Shown in pieces: positions 17,476 through 25,821 of a stretch of 38,837 nt of DNA (position 1 is the stretch's first letter; each line of letters begins with the position of its first letter). This stretch comes from Pontiellaceae bacterium. GTDB taxonomy: Bacteria > Verrucomicrobiota > Kiritimatiellia > Kiritimatiellales > Pontiellaceae. The position numbers were made by a program, and so were the translations under genes. A model generated the notes under the pieces. It ran no database searches. It was not told where the DNA came from and saw only the letters and a list, made by a program, of their open reading frames with translations. Location: assembly GCA_016937945.1 (NCBI GenBank), contig JAFGVP010000041.1, forward strand, positions 1 to 38,837, written 5' to 3'.

Positions 17476-18855
17476 CTAATTCTTCAGACTGTGAATCGGC
17501 GCCGGAATACGTCCCTTAAAGCGAACAAAACGGGAGGATTTGCCGGCATTGCGGATATCCATGATCACGCTCTCACCGAACAACCCACCGAAGGAGACAA
17601 ACTCGCCGGCGCCCTTCCCCGGAACCGGAATAAGGCGCGCAGCCGTGGTCTTGGAATTAATGACACCGATCATCAATTCGTCCGCCATCAGTGCCGCCAG
17701 AGTTTCGGCATCCGTATCGCCCGGAACCGGAACCATGTCAAGACCGACCGAGCACACGCAGGTCATGGCCTCCAGCTTTTCGAGCACCAGAGACCCGTTT
17801 TCAACGGCGCCCGCCAGTTCGGAGTCTTCCATGACCGGAATAAATGCACCGCTCAGACCACCGACACTCTGCGACGCAAACGATCCGCCCTTCTTCACGG
17901 CATCATTCAGCATGGCGACGATGGCCGTTGATCCCGGAGCACCGATTTCATCTACACCGAGAATCTTCAGGATTTCGCCGACACTGTCGCCGACGGACGG
18001 CGTAGGGGCCAATGAAAGGTCCACCACACCAAAGGGCAGCTTGAGTTCCTTCGCAACCTGACGGCCAATCAATTCGCCGCAACGCGTCACCCGGAAGGTC
18101 GCCTGCTTGATCTCTTCCGCCAGATCGTCGAGCCCGAGATTTTCGGCCCCGACATCGTTGATCTTGCGTTCCAGCGCCCGCGCAATTACTCCGGGCCCGC
18201 TGACGCCGACATTGATTACGGCTTCCGGCTCACCCAGTCCATGAATCGCACCGGCCATGAACGGATTATCGCCCGGCTGGTTGGCAAACACGACAAACTT
18301 TGCGGCTCCGAATCCGTTCTGGTCGGCCGTTGTTGCGGCCAGGTCACGCACCGTCTGTCCCAGCAGGGCGACAGCATCCATGTTCAGCCCGTGGCGGGTC
18401 GAGCCGGCATTGATGGAAGAGCAAACCTTGCCGGTAACGGCGAGGGCTTCCGGAACCGCCTCAATCAGAGCAGCATCGCCCAGACCGATTCCCTTTTCCA
18501 CGTTAGCGGAAAAACCACCGATAATGTCGATACCGACTTCAGCGGCCGCCGACTCCAGCGCCTTGGCCAGCTCAACAAAACCGGCGGCATTGAATCCGGC
18601 GCCGATGTGTGCGATCGGGGTGACTGATATGCGTTTGTTGACCACCGGAATTCCGTACTTTGAACCGAAACGGTTGCAGGTATCGACAAACGATCCTGCA
18701 AGACGGCGGATCTTGTCCTCAATGTTGCGCGCCGTACCGGCGGCATCGTACGTCCTGCAGTCCAGCAGGCTGATCCCCATGGTTACGGTACGCACATCCA
18801 GGTTTTCCTTCTGGATCATTTCAACGGTTTTAAGAATCTGGTCTGATCGGATCAT
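17476..18855 (-). CDS. UPF0210 (PFL) family protein
   Basis: A 459-residue member of the UPF0210/DUF711 family, close to its normal length of about 450. The family has a pyruvate-formate-lyase-like fold in at least one structure, but no reaction is established. Recognisable pieces are RTVTMGISLLDC near the start, PIAHIGAGFNAAGFVELA, VINVGVSGPGVIARALE, DLSLAPTPSVGDSVGEIL and GLSGAFIPVMEDSELA. The start is supported by AAGGAG six bases before the ATG. It lies 24 bases downstream of an ACT-domain gene; the two are typically neighbours in bacteria and may work as a regulated pair. Confidence 0.93.
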   Translation of the reverse strand: MIRSDQILKTVEMIQKENLDVRTVTMGISLLDCRTYDAAGTARNIEDKIRRLAGSFVDTCNRFGSKYGIPVVNKRISVTPIAHIGAGFNAAGFVELAKALESAAAEVGIDIIGGFSANVEKGIGLGDAALIEAVPEALAVTGKVCSSINAGSTRHGLNMDAVALLGQTVRDLAATTADQNGFGAAKFVVFANQPGDNPFMAGAIHGLGEPEAVINVGVSGPGVIARALERKINDVGAENLGLDDLAEEIKQATFRVTRCGELIGRQVAKELKLPFGVVDLSLAPTPSVGDSVGEILKILGVDEIGAPGSTAIVAMLNDAVKKGGSFASQSVGGLSGAFIPVMEDSELAGAVENGSLVLEKLEAMTCVCSVGLDMVPVPGDTDAETLAALMADELMIGVINSKTTAARLIPVPGKGAGEFVSFGGLFGESVIMDIRNAGKSSRFVRFKGRIPAPIHSLKN

Positions 18856-18879
18856 AATTTGCTCCTTGTGCGGCCGGCA

Positions 18880-19419
18880 CTAAATTTCGTTCGTGGCCCT
18901 GAAAATATCGTTATGCTGAAGGACCATGGTCAGCCCGTTTTCCTTACCGAAAACCTCGAGCTCTTTTCCGAGCAGTTCAATCGAACCGATGTCGGAAAGG
19001 TCGAGCTGAAGCATCATGGTGTACTGGCCTTCGGCCGCATGGGAGGTAAGATCCAGAATGTTGATTCCTTTGTTGAAACAGAAGCGAGAAACCTGAGCCA
19101 CCAGTCCTGCCCGGTTTTTCCCGTGCGCCGAAAGCACGTAGGCATCCAGATTGCCCTTGATCTCAGGCTTGAGCCCGCGGCCTTCCACCACAAATACGTG
19201 CGCCGGACTGTTTCCTGCCAGCGAGTTCTCGATCTCCCCCGCAACAGTTCCCGCCGGGAAATCGGCCACCAGAATCATTGTAAAATAGCCGCACAACACC
19301 GTCTGGCTCAGATCCGCCAGATTACCGCCCAACGCCTCAATTCCCGTCGTGATTTCTGCAACAATCCCCGGGCGGTCGCAGTCCATCACCGAAATAACCA
19401 TGCTTATGTCATTATTCAT
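18880..19419 (-). CDS. Protein with two ACT domains (UPF0237-like)
   Basis: A 179-residue protein with two ACT-type regulatory domains: about 5-85, starting SMVISVMDCDRPGIVAEIT, and about 92-170, starting DAYVLSAHGKNRAGLVAQ. ACT domains bind amino acids or other small ligands. The usual partner of UPF0210 proteins is UPF0237, a single ACT domain of about 90 residues; here two occur in tandem, also like the glycine-cleavage repressor GcvR. No DNA-binding domain is visible. The most likely job is sensing a ligand for the UPF0210 protein encoded 24 bases downstream. Confidence 0.85.
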   Translation of the reverse strand: MNNDISMVISVMDCDRPGIVAEITTGIEALGGNLADLSQTVLCGYFTMILVADFPAGTVAGEIENSLAGNSPAHVFVVEGRGLKPEIKGNLDAYVLSAHGKNRAGLVAQVSRFCFNKGINILDLTSHAAEGQYTMMLQLDLSDIGSIELLGKELEVFGKENGLTMVLQHNDIFRATNEI

Positions 19420-19477
19420 TCATATACCCCACTGAAAAACTACCGGAAAGTATTCCCGTAACGCTTGTCCATTGAAA

Positions 19478-20650
19478 TCAAAAATCACTCTTTTCAGCAC
19501 CGCTGAGACGCCGTTTCAACACCCAATGCAGCGGAATGAAAAGAATCAGCGCACAAATCATCCCGTACATATCTTTCAACCAGTCCGACACCCCCGGCGT
19601 CCGGTCGTTTGTCAAATGCTGCAACGATTCCGTAACCGCAGCAAAAAGCAGAATATCGAAGGCGACCTTCCCGAAGTACATGTTGCGCCGACGCTCAAGT
19701 GCACCCGAGAGATAAACGAGAAAACAGAGGCTGGCGAACAGCACAAAATGTCCGGCGCCGTGGACACCTTCGAGCAGTTTATTAAACCGCTCCATGCGTT
19801 CGTCCTCCTTCGGCTTGACCGGCTTTTTCTGAACGGACGGACTCTTGGCTTCAACCACCTTTTCCGGCAACGGCTTTTGCGACGCCGGGTTTTGAGGGGG
19901 CGGCTGCAGTGCCTTGACGACCTCTTCCCTGGCAAATGTGCTGGAATCCTCGATCCAACGCTCCGGCATCATCGTCCCGAAAATGATGGCGATCGCATTC
20001 AGCAGAATCAGGACACGCAGACGCCTTCGGTCTAAACGACAGCGCCGGAAGTAAAGAATACCCATTGCAATCCATAAGGCCGCAAAAACAACCCGCCACA
20101 CCGGATAGGATTTTTTGAAGCGGACCGGCTCAACAAACACACTGTCAAACCGGGCCGCCCCGGCCGTTCCAAGCTGCTGGAGCGCAAGGTCCGCATAAAC
20201 GGCGTTGGGATCGACCTCGAATACATGCTCATAAAACTTCCAACCCTGCGTACCCTCCTGCGCAATGAGGCTGTGATACCCGGGAATCCAGTGCTTGCCG
20301 GAATCGTATTGTATTAATACCAGCCGCGCGCACCTCCAGGGATTCTTGCCGACAACCACCCCGTCAGTCCGCAAGCGACCCTGTACGCGGATGAAGCTGA
20401 ATTGCGAAACATCGTTTATCCGAAAGCGGACGTTCGCCGACTTGCCATCTTCATGGACCGCGAGGGTATATAGGCCGTTGGTTTCGGAGCAGTCACCGCG
20501 GACACTCGAAGCATCAGCTATGGCAGGCCGTTCGACCAGAATGGGTCCGGCGCGTTCATAGCGATCGTACAATCCCCAGAAAAGCAATGTGGCCGCCAGC
20601 AGGATTCCCGCCGGTAGCCGCATCTTCAATTTGTGTTTCAGCACCTTCAT
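19478..20650 (-). CDS. VanZ-like membrane protein with extracytoplasmic domain
   Basis: A 390-residue protein. One membrane helix at about 12-27 is followed by a soluble, mostly beta-looking domain (about 35-185), then two helices around 188-225, a Pro/Lys/Glu-rich linker (about 245-285), and a VanZ-like C-terminal part. The VanZ pattern is seen as HFVLFASLCFLVYL, the conserved TESLQHLTNDR and then GVSDWLKDMYGM. VanZ is known for low-level teicoplanin resistance, but most relatives have unknown envelope roles. The annotated ATG at 20650 lies at the centre of a 30-bp perfect palindrome and lacks a ribosome-binding site; the in-frame ATG at 20623 is an alternative. It is 39 bases after cydB. 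Confidence 0.8.
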   Translation of the reverse strand: MKVLKHKLKMRLPAGILLAATLLFWGLYDRYERAGPILVERPAIADASSVRGDCSETNGLYTLAVHEDGKSANVRFRINDVSQFSFIRVQGRLRTDGVVVGKNPWRCARLVLIQYDSGKHWIPGYHSLIAQEGTQGWKFYEHVFEVDPNAVYADLALQQLGTAGAARFDSVFVEPVRFKKSYPVWRVVFAALWIAMGILYFRRCRLDRRRLRVLILLNAIAIIFGTMMPERWIEDSSTFAREEVVKALQPPPQNPASQKPLPEKVVEAKSPSVQKKPVKPKEDERMERFNKLLEGVHGAGHFVLFASLCFLVYLSGALERRRNMYFGKVAFDILLFAAVTESLQHLTNDRTPGVSDWLKDMYGMICALILFIPLHWVLKRRLSGAEKSDF

Positions 20651-20664
20651 GAAGGTGCTGAAAC
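20635..20664. repeat. Perfect 30-bp palindrome over the vanZ-like start codon
   Basis: Bases 20635-20649 are the exact reverse complement of 20650-20664, with no spacer (arm GTTTCAGCACCTTCA). It lies between cydB and the vanZ-like gene, and its centre is the proposed start codon. No T tract follows on either strand, so it is not a normal terminator. Confidence 0.85.
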
Positions 20665-20689
20665 TATCATCTACAGCTTCGCTTAAAAG

Positions 20690-21709
20690 CTAATCTTTGT
20701 GAACTTTCACCTTTGCCCGGAAGATATGGTGAATGAACCAGGTATAACCCAGCACAATCGGCATCCCGATTAGCGCAATAATCAGCATCGAGAAGAGCGT
20801 CAGCGGTGAGGAGGATGAATTCGAAACCGTAAGGCTCCATGCTTCATCATTCGTACAGAAAACCATGTACGGAAATACTGCCGTGGCCACTGACAGCATG
20901 ACGAATGCAATCGTGCAGCTGGACGCAATGAATGCTCCTTTACCCTTCTCCTTCTTATTGAACATGAAAGCAATGGAGTTGGAAACAAGAGCAAGAAGAA
21001 TGGTCGCCATCGGAATGAAGCGTTTAAAATCCACGCCATCCCATGCGCGAATATATCCGCCACGCAATCCCATGGTCACGGCAACCATGAACAGCACGAG
21101 GAACACATACCAGGTTTTCGTCGCCCAACCACGCGCCTCGGCGGCAATTTCGCCGTCGAGTTTCATGGAAAGATAGAAGGCACCATGCAGGGCAAACATC
21201 GAAAGGCCGACAAGACCACAAAGCAGAGAGAAGGGATTCAGCAGGGCAAAGAATCCGGCAGTGTAGTCGCCCAGCGCATTCAGCTCGAGCCCGCGGACCA
21301 CATTACCGATTGCCACGCCATACAGGATGGAAGGAAGGACGCTGCCAACGGCAAAAGCGATATCCCACGCTCTGGTCCACGCCGGACTATCGACTTTGTC
21401 ACGATATTCAATGGCTACCGCGCGAAAGATCAGTCCAAGAAGTACCAGCATCATAGCCAGATAAAACCCGCTGAAAACCGACGCATATACCGGAGGAAAT
21501 GCGGCAAACAACGCGCCGCCACCGGTCAGCAGCCAGACTTCGTTTCCATCCCAGAACGGCTCGATGGAATGAATGAACGCGCTGCGCTCACTCTTCTTTT
21601 TCGCGAAGAGATGCCAGAAACCGACCCCGAGATCAAACCCGTCGAGAATGGCATAGCCGATAATCAGAATGCCGATAAGCAAAAACCAAGTAACCTGAAG
21701 CGCTGTCAT
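20690..21709 (-). CDS. cydB: Cytochrome bd oxidase subunit II
   Basis: Second core subunit of the quinol oxidase that reduces oxygen to water with high affinity. It has 339 residues and about eight to nine membrane helices. Family landmarks are the N-terminal WFLLIGILIIGYAILDGFDL, FWDGNEVWLLTGGGALFAAFP and FRAVAIEYRDK. The length matches the short form of the family. The start codon lies immediately after the cydA stop (no intergenic base), so the two are coupled. No cydX-like small subunit and no cydDC exporter genes are seen in the window. Confidence 0.96.
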   Translation of the reverse strand: MTALQVTWFLLIGILIIGYAILDGFDLGVGFWHLFAKKKSERSAFIHSIEPFWDGNEVWLLTGGGALFAAFPPVYASVFSGFYLAMMLVLLGLIFRAVAIEYRDKVDSPAWTRAWDIAFAVGSVLPSILYGVAIGNVVRGLELNALGDYTAGFFALLNPFSLLCGLVGLSMFALHGAFYLSMKLDGEIAAEARGWATKTWYVFLVLFMVAVTMGLRGGYIRAWDGVDFKRFIPMATILLALVSNSIAFMFNKKEKGKGAFIASSCTIAFVMLSVATAVFPYMVFCTNDEAWSLTVSNSSSSPLTLFSMLIIALIGMPIVLGYTWFIHHIFRAKVKVHKD

Positions 21710-23071
21710 TTACGCCACCTCCCCTTCAGTCATTTCAATCGGATCCGGCCCTTTATGGAACTGTTTCTTCAGCAGGAAAATCCATAGACAGAACAACAGC
21801 GTGTAGATCAGGCCGAACATGATCATTGATGCAAGAATCTCGCCGGCGGAAACCGATGCGGAAACCGCGTGAGAAGTCCGGAGTTCGTTGTATACCACCC
21901 ACGGCTGGCGACCGACTTCGGCGGCAATCCAGCCCACTTCGTTGGCAACAAACGGAAGCGGAACGGTGAGTGTAGCGGCCCACAGGTACCATTTATAACT
22001 CGTCAGCTTTTTCTTCAGCCAGAGAATGACTCCGACAAACGAAACCAGTGCGAACCACATGCCGAGGTAGAACATCAGGTGGAACGACCAGAACGAAACG
22101 GCGACCGGCGGACGATCTTCCGGAGCAAAATCCTTAAGACCCTGAACCTCCGTATCGAACGATCCGCCGACAAACAGGCTCACCATGCCGGGAATCTGAA
22201 TGGCAAAATCGTTCTTTTCCTCTTTCTCGTTCGGAAAACCGAGCAACATCAACGGAGCATTCGGTCCGGTTTCCCAAAGGCCTTCAAAGGCAGCCAGCTT
22301 GGCCGGCTGGGTCTGGGATACCTGATGACCGTGATGATGTCCGACGACCATGGTCAGCATGATGACGGCAAATGCCGGAACCACCGCGGAACGCATGGAG
22401 GCACGGGCGAATTCAACATGACGACCTTTAAGAATCTGCCAGGCCGAGGTTCCGAGAACAAAGAAGGTTCCGACGCAGAGGGCCGACATAATGACGTGCG
22501 AATAACGAAGGAGCGTGGAAGGATTGAAAACCGCTTCCCAGAAATTGGTCAACTGGGCCTGACGAACAATTTCGCCTGAAGCCAGTGTTTTCTCAATAAT
22601 TTCATAGCCGGCCGGGGTTTGCTGCCAGGAATTGGCGACCACAATCCAGAACGCGGAAAGCGTGGCGCCACAGGCGACCATCAGGCTGGAAAACCAGTAC
22701 ATTCTCTGGGAAACATGTTTGCGTCCATACAGCAGGATTCCAAGAAAGCTTGATTCCAGGAAGAACGCAAAAACGCCTTCCGCCGCCAGCGGCGCGCCGA
22801 AAATATCACCTACAAAGCGGGAATAATTGGCCCAGTTGGTTCCGAACTGAAACTCCATGGTGATCCCTGTCGCCACCCCGATAATGAAGGTAATCGCAAA
22901 GATGCGGGTCCAGAACTTAGCCAGCTGATGATACAGCTCATTGCCGTTTTCCTGATATCGGTTGTTATAATGGAAGATCATCCACCCCAGCCCGATGGTC
23001 ATCGGCGGGAAGATATAGTGAAAACCAATGGTCAAGCCGAACTGTATTCGCGCCAGTAATACTGCATCCAT
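21710..23071 (-). CDS. cydA: Cytochrome bd oxidase subunit I
   Basis: Haem-bearing subunit with the quinol site. It has 453 residues, shorter than the E. coli protein, which fits the short Q-loop class. His18 in GFHYIFPPMTIG fits the haem b595/d ligand region and His192 in RYSHVIMSALCVG the haem b558 ligand; the Met in FWSFHLMFYLG fits the other b558 ligand. Glu98 and Glu106 (AAEGVFAFFLESSFLG) match the proton-path glutamates. GRQPWVVYNELRTS is a C-terminal signature. AGGAG precedes the ATG. A possible operator (23150-23167) lies upstream. Its presence indicates microaerobic respiration or oxygen scavenging. Confidence 0.97.
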   Translation of the reverse strand: MDAVLLARIQFGLTIGFHYIFPPMTIGLGWMIFHYNNRYQENGNELYHQLAKFWTRIFAITFIIGVATGITMEFQFGTNWANYSRFVGDIFGAPLAAEGVFAFFLESSFLGILLYGRKHVSQRMYWFSSLMVACGATLSAFWIVVANSWQQTPAGYEIIEKTLASGEIVRQAQLTNFWEAVFNPSTLLRYSHVIMSALCVGTFFVLGTSAWQILKGRHVEFARASMRSAVVPAFAVIMLTMVVGHHHGHQVSQTQPAKLAAFEGLWETGPNAPLMLLGFPNEKEEKNDFAIQIPGMVSLFVGGSFDTEVQGLKDFAPEDRPPVAVSFWSFHLMFYLGMWFALVSFVGVILWLKKKLTSYKWYLWAATLTVPLPFVANEVGWIAAEVGRQPWVVYNELRTSHAVSASVSAGEILASMIMFGLIYTLLFCLWIFLLKKQFHKGPDPIEMTEGEVA

Positions 23072-23149
23072 TTTTTATCTCCTGATGAAACATAAACACG
23101 CACAGAAGTGTGCGCATATTTGATGGGGTTTATGCATACCGACCCTAAA

Positions 23150-23167
23150 CTGGTAATTCAATACCAA
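23150..23167. promoter_or_regulatory. Inverted repeat upstream of cydA, possible operator
   Basis: CTGGTA-ATTCAA-TACCAA, a near-perfect 6-6-6 inverted repeat about 80-95 bases before cydA and about 100 before the divergent coiled-coil gene. The half-site TTGGTA resembles GntR-type operators. TTGAAT in its middle could serve as a -35 box for cydA, which would place the element over the promoter. A second hairpin, CGCACA-GAAG-TGTGCG, is at 23099-23114. The regulator is unknown. Confidence 0.35.
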
Positions 23168-23267
23168 TTTATCGATTTGTTTCCCGGTCGGGGAAAACAA
23201 TAATATAGATAAACAATAATTACCTGCCTTATTCGTTTAAGGAAAATGAATCATTTGGAGGAACACC

Positions 23268-24056
23268 ATGAATAAGAAGATACCCCTTATTATTGCAACA
23301 TTGTCGATCGTTGCCGCCGCCGGAGGAATTACCTTCGGAGTGAAAGCCAACGCCGCAAAAAACGAAGCCCTGAAACAGATTGAAACCATGCAGGCCAACA
23401 CCGGCAAACGTCCGCGCCCGGAAAAGACGGAAGACGATAAGCCGTTGGTGGAACTGAAGGATATCAACAAAATCGGCACCAACGACGTCGCAGCGCTGCA
23501 GGAACAGTTGGCCGCGCGCGATGCAGAACTGGCGCGCATGCGTGAAATGCTCGCAAATCGTCGAAATCCACAGGAGCGGCAAGCTCGGACCTCCTTTCAG
23601 GACCGCATGGCCCAGCTGAAGGAAGAAGACCCCGAACGCTATGCCGAAATGGTACAGCGCCGCGAAGAGGCCCAGCAGCGCATACGCTACGACCAGGCCT
23701 CCCGCATGGCCGCCTTTATGGATATGGACACCAGCAATATGACCGAAGAAGAGCTGGCCAACCATAATGCGCTGCTCGCAAAACTTTCTCAGATATGGGA
23801 TCAAACGGAGGACATGGACATCATGGCAGCCATGTCCGATCCCGAAAGCCGCCGCGAAATGTTCTCCACCATGCGCGAAGTCGGCCAGATGATGGATGCC
23901 GAACGAACCGTTATGTTCAAGCAGCTCGGTTCAGAAGTCGGACTGGATTCCTCCGAATCGGAGGAATTTGCAGCTTACGTTGAGAGCATTATTAAAACCA
24001 CATCCATCGGCGGCGGGCGCGGCATGCGCGGAGTCCCTCCCGGCGGCGGCAACTGA
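23268..24056 (+). CDS. Exported or anchored Met-rich coiled-coil protein, unknown function
   Basis: A 262-residue protein I do not recognise. It has an N-terminal hydrophobic segment (about 5-24, signal peptide or anchor), a charged Lys/Pro/Glu stretch (45-60), a likely coiled coil (about 73-102), and a long helical region unusually rich in Met, Glu and Arg. The C-terminus is Gly/Arg-rich (SIGGGRGMRGVPPGGGN). A good ribosome-binding site, TTGGAGG, precedes the ATG and a strong terminator follows, so it is a one-gene unit. High Met in an exported helical protein recalls periplasmic metal- or stress-chaperone proteins such as CpxP, but I see no LTxxQ motif. Confidence 0.75.
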   Translation: MNKKIPLIIATLSIVAAAGGITFGVKANAAKNEALKQIETMQANTGKRPRPEKTEDDKPLVELKDINKIGTNDVAALQEQLAARDAELARMREMLANRRNPQERQARTSFQDRMAQLKEEDPERYAEMVQRREEAQQRIRYDQASRMAAFMDMDTSNMTEEELANHNALLAKLSQIWDQTEDMDIMAAMSDPESRREMFSTMREVGQMMDAERTVMFKQLGSEVGLDSSESEEFAAYVESIIKTTSIGGGRGMRGVPPGGGN

Positions 24057-24076
24057 TTTCCTACCACGTAACATCA

Positions 24077-24108
24077 GAGGGGCGGGATTTTCCCGCCCCT
24101 CGCTTTTT
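24077..24108 (+). terminator. Intrinsic terminator after the coiled-coil gene
   Basis: GAGGGGCGGGA (24077-24087), loop TTT, TCCCGCCCCTC (24091-24101), then GCTTTTT. It is an 11-bp perfect GC-rich stem. Confidence 0.92.
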
Positions 24109-24194
24109 ATGCAGAAACTCCCGCCAATTACGGGTTTGCATTATTTTCGTGCCCAAGTAGTATTCCGCGCTCATTTTCAAACAAAAGGAACGAT

Positions 24195-25280
24195 ATGTCT
24201 AAAACATACAAAATCACCCTGCTGCCCGGCGACGGCATCGGCCCCGAAGTGATCGCCGAATCGGTCAAGGTGCTCGACGCTGTTGCGGAAAAGGCCGGAT
24301 TTGCACTCGAATACACCACCTGCAATGCCGGCGGCGCCGCCATCGACGCCCATAATGATCCCATGCCCGACGCCGTCGTTGAAACCTGCAAGGCGTCCGA
24401 TGCCGTACTGCTCGGCGCGGTCGGCGGGCCTAAATGGGATCACCTTACCGGCGCAATGCGCCCCGAAAGCGGCCTGCTGAAGATCCGTAAGGAACTCGGC
24501 GCATTTGCCAATCTCCGTCCGGTTTCCGTACCGGAATCGCTGGCGGAAAACTCTCCGCTGCGCAAGGAAGCCGTTGCGGGACTCGATCTCTTCACCGTGC
24601 GTGAACTCACCGGCGGCATTTACTTCGGCCAGCCCCGCGGAACCGAAGGCGAAGGCGACGATAAAAAATCATGGAACACCATGGTATACGCCGTCGGCGA
24701 AATCAAACGCGTCGCCCGCGTTGCTTTTGAATGGGCCCGCAAGCGCCGCAACAAAGTGACGAGCGTCGACAAAGCCAACGTACTCGATGTCTCCCGCCTT
24801 TGGCGTGATACCGTGATCGAACTGCACAAAGCGGAATATTCGGACGTCGAACTCGATCATCTCTACATCGACAACGCCGCCATGCAGATGGTCATTAATC
24901 CGCGTCAGTTTGACGTGATCCTGACCGGCAACATTTTCGGCGACATCCTTTCCGATGCCTCCGCAACGCTCGGCGGATCGCTGGGACTGCTGCCTTCCGC
25001 ATCCGTCGGTGGGCCGGTCGGCCTGTTTGAGCCGGTACACGGTTCTGCTCCGGATATTGCCGGACAGGGCAAAGCCAACCCGCTGGCGATGATTCTTTCG
25101 GTTGCCATGATGCTCGATTCACTGAACGAAGCCGATGCCGCCAACGCAATCCGCGCCGGCGTCGAAAAAGTGCTCAACGACGGTCACCGTTCCGGCGACC
25201 TGTGGCGCGAAGGCAACACCCTCGCCTCCACTACCGAGCTCGGCGATCTCGTTAAAACCGCAGCTGTTGCAGCAATGTAA
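24195..25280 (+). CDS. leuB: 3-isopropylmalate dehydrogenase
   Basis: NAD-dependent oxidative decarboxylation in leucine synthesis. It has 361 residues, the normal length. Motifs: LLPGDGIGPEVIAESV at the N-terminus, GAVGGPKWD, the substrate-binding region RPESGLLKIRKELGAFANLRP, TVRELTGGIYFG, the active-site Lys in VDKANVLDVSRLWR, LTGNIFGDILSDASATLGGS, and EPVHGSAPDIAGQGKANP for NAD. AAAGGAA precedes the ATG. It stands alone between two terminators; leuA, leuC and leuD are not adjacent, and no leader peptide or attenuator is seen in the 86 bases before it. Confidence 0.97.
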   Translation: MSKTYKITLLPGDGIGPEVIAESVKVLDAVAEKAGFALEYTTCNAGGAAIDAHNDPMPDAVVETCKASDAVLLGAVGGPKWDHLTGAMRPESGLLKIRKELGAFANLRPVSVPESLAENSPLRKEAVAGLDLFTVRELTGGIYFGQPRGTEGEGDDKKSWNTMVYAVGEIKRVARVAFEWARKRRNKVTSVDKANVLDVSRLWRDTVIELHKAEYSDVELDHLYIDNAAMQMVINPRQFDVILTGNIFGDILSDASATLGGSLGLLPSASVGGPVGLFEPVHGSAPDIAGQGKANPLAMILSVAMMLDSLNEADAANAIRAGVEKVLNDGHRSGDLWREGNTLASTTELGDLVKTAAVAAM

Positions 25281-25299
25281 CGGGTTCGGGATTCTTCCC

Positions 25300-25330
25300 A
25301 AAAGCGCCTCGTTTCCCGGGGCGCTTTTTT
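25300..25330 (+). terminator. Intrinsic terminator of leuB
   Basis: AAAAGCGCC (25300-25308), short loop, GGCGCTTTT (25320-25328) and further Ts; 9-bp stem. The CinA-type gene begins 15 bases later. Confidence 0.88.
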
Positions 25331-25344
25331 TGTATACAGCCAGC

Positions 25345-25821
25345 ATGAAAACTGTGGAACAGATTTTTGAGATCCTCCGGATGAAGTCGGAAACCGTATC
25401 CTGCGCAGAAAGCATCACCGCCGGGCATATACAGGCATTGCTTGCCTCTGTATCCGGCGCATCCGATGTTTTCCAGGGAGGCATGACGGCGTATCAACGA
25501 TCCGTTAAAGTAAGTCTGCTCGAGGTCGACAATGATCTCGCGTGCCGGACCGATTGTGTGGATGAAGAGATTGCCCGCCAGATGGCCGCCGGCGCGCTCA
25601 AATGCTTCGGCTCCACGTACGCATTATCCACCTGCGGGTATGCGGAAGCGGAAAACGGCCGGCCCTATGCCTTCTACGCCATTGCCAAAACGCCGACGCA
25701 CATTCTTGAAAGCGGCCGAATTGAGCTGCATGGTGGACGCATTGAAGCACAGCAGCTGGCAGCTCAGAAGGTGGTGCAGCGTTTACTTGATTTGCTACAG
25801 GCTGACAAACCGGGCAATTAA
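25345..25821 (+). CDS. CinA C-terminal domain protein (PncC-type amidohydrolase)
   Basis: A 158-residue stand-alone CinA C-terminal domain. Characterised members deamidate nicotinamide mononucleotide, returning it to NAD synthesis. The N-terminal motif VSCAESITAGHIQALL carries the expected Ser/Thr cluster, and VFQGGMTAYQRSVKVSLLEV matches the GG-x-x-x-Y region. The third motif, normally a G-I-A-G-P type turn, reads STCGYAEAENGRPYAFYAIA and is divergent, so activity should not be taken for granted. It lies 15 bases after the leuB terminator, and its last 27 bases overlap the 3' end of the next gene on the other strand. Confidence 0.85.
   Translation: MKTVEQIFEILRMKSETVSCAESITAGHIQALLASVSGASDVFQGGMTAYQRSVKVSLLEVDNDLACRTDCVDEEIARQMAAGALKCFGSTYALSTCGYAEAENGRPYAFYAIAKTPTHILESGRIELHGGRIEAQQLAAQKVVQRLLDLLQADKPGN

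Noticed and set aside
20635..20664. Palindrome as a rho-independent terminator of cydAB
   Set aside because: No T-run follows on either strand and there is no loop.
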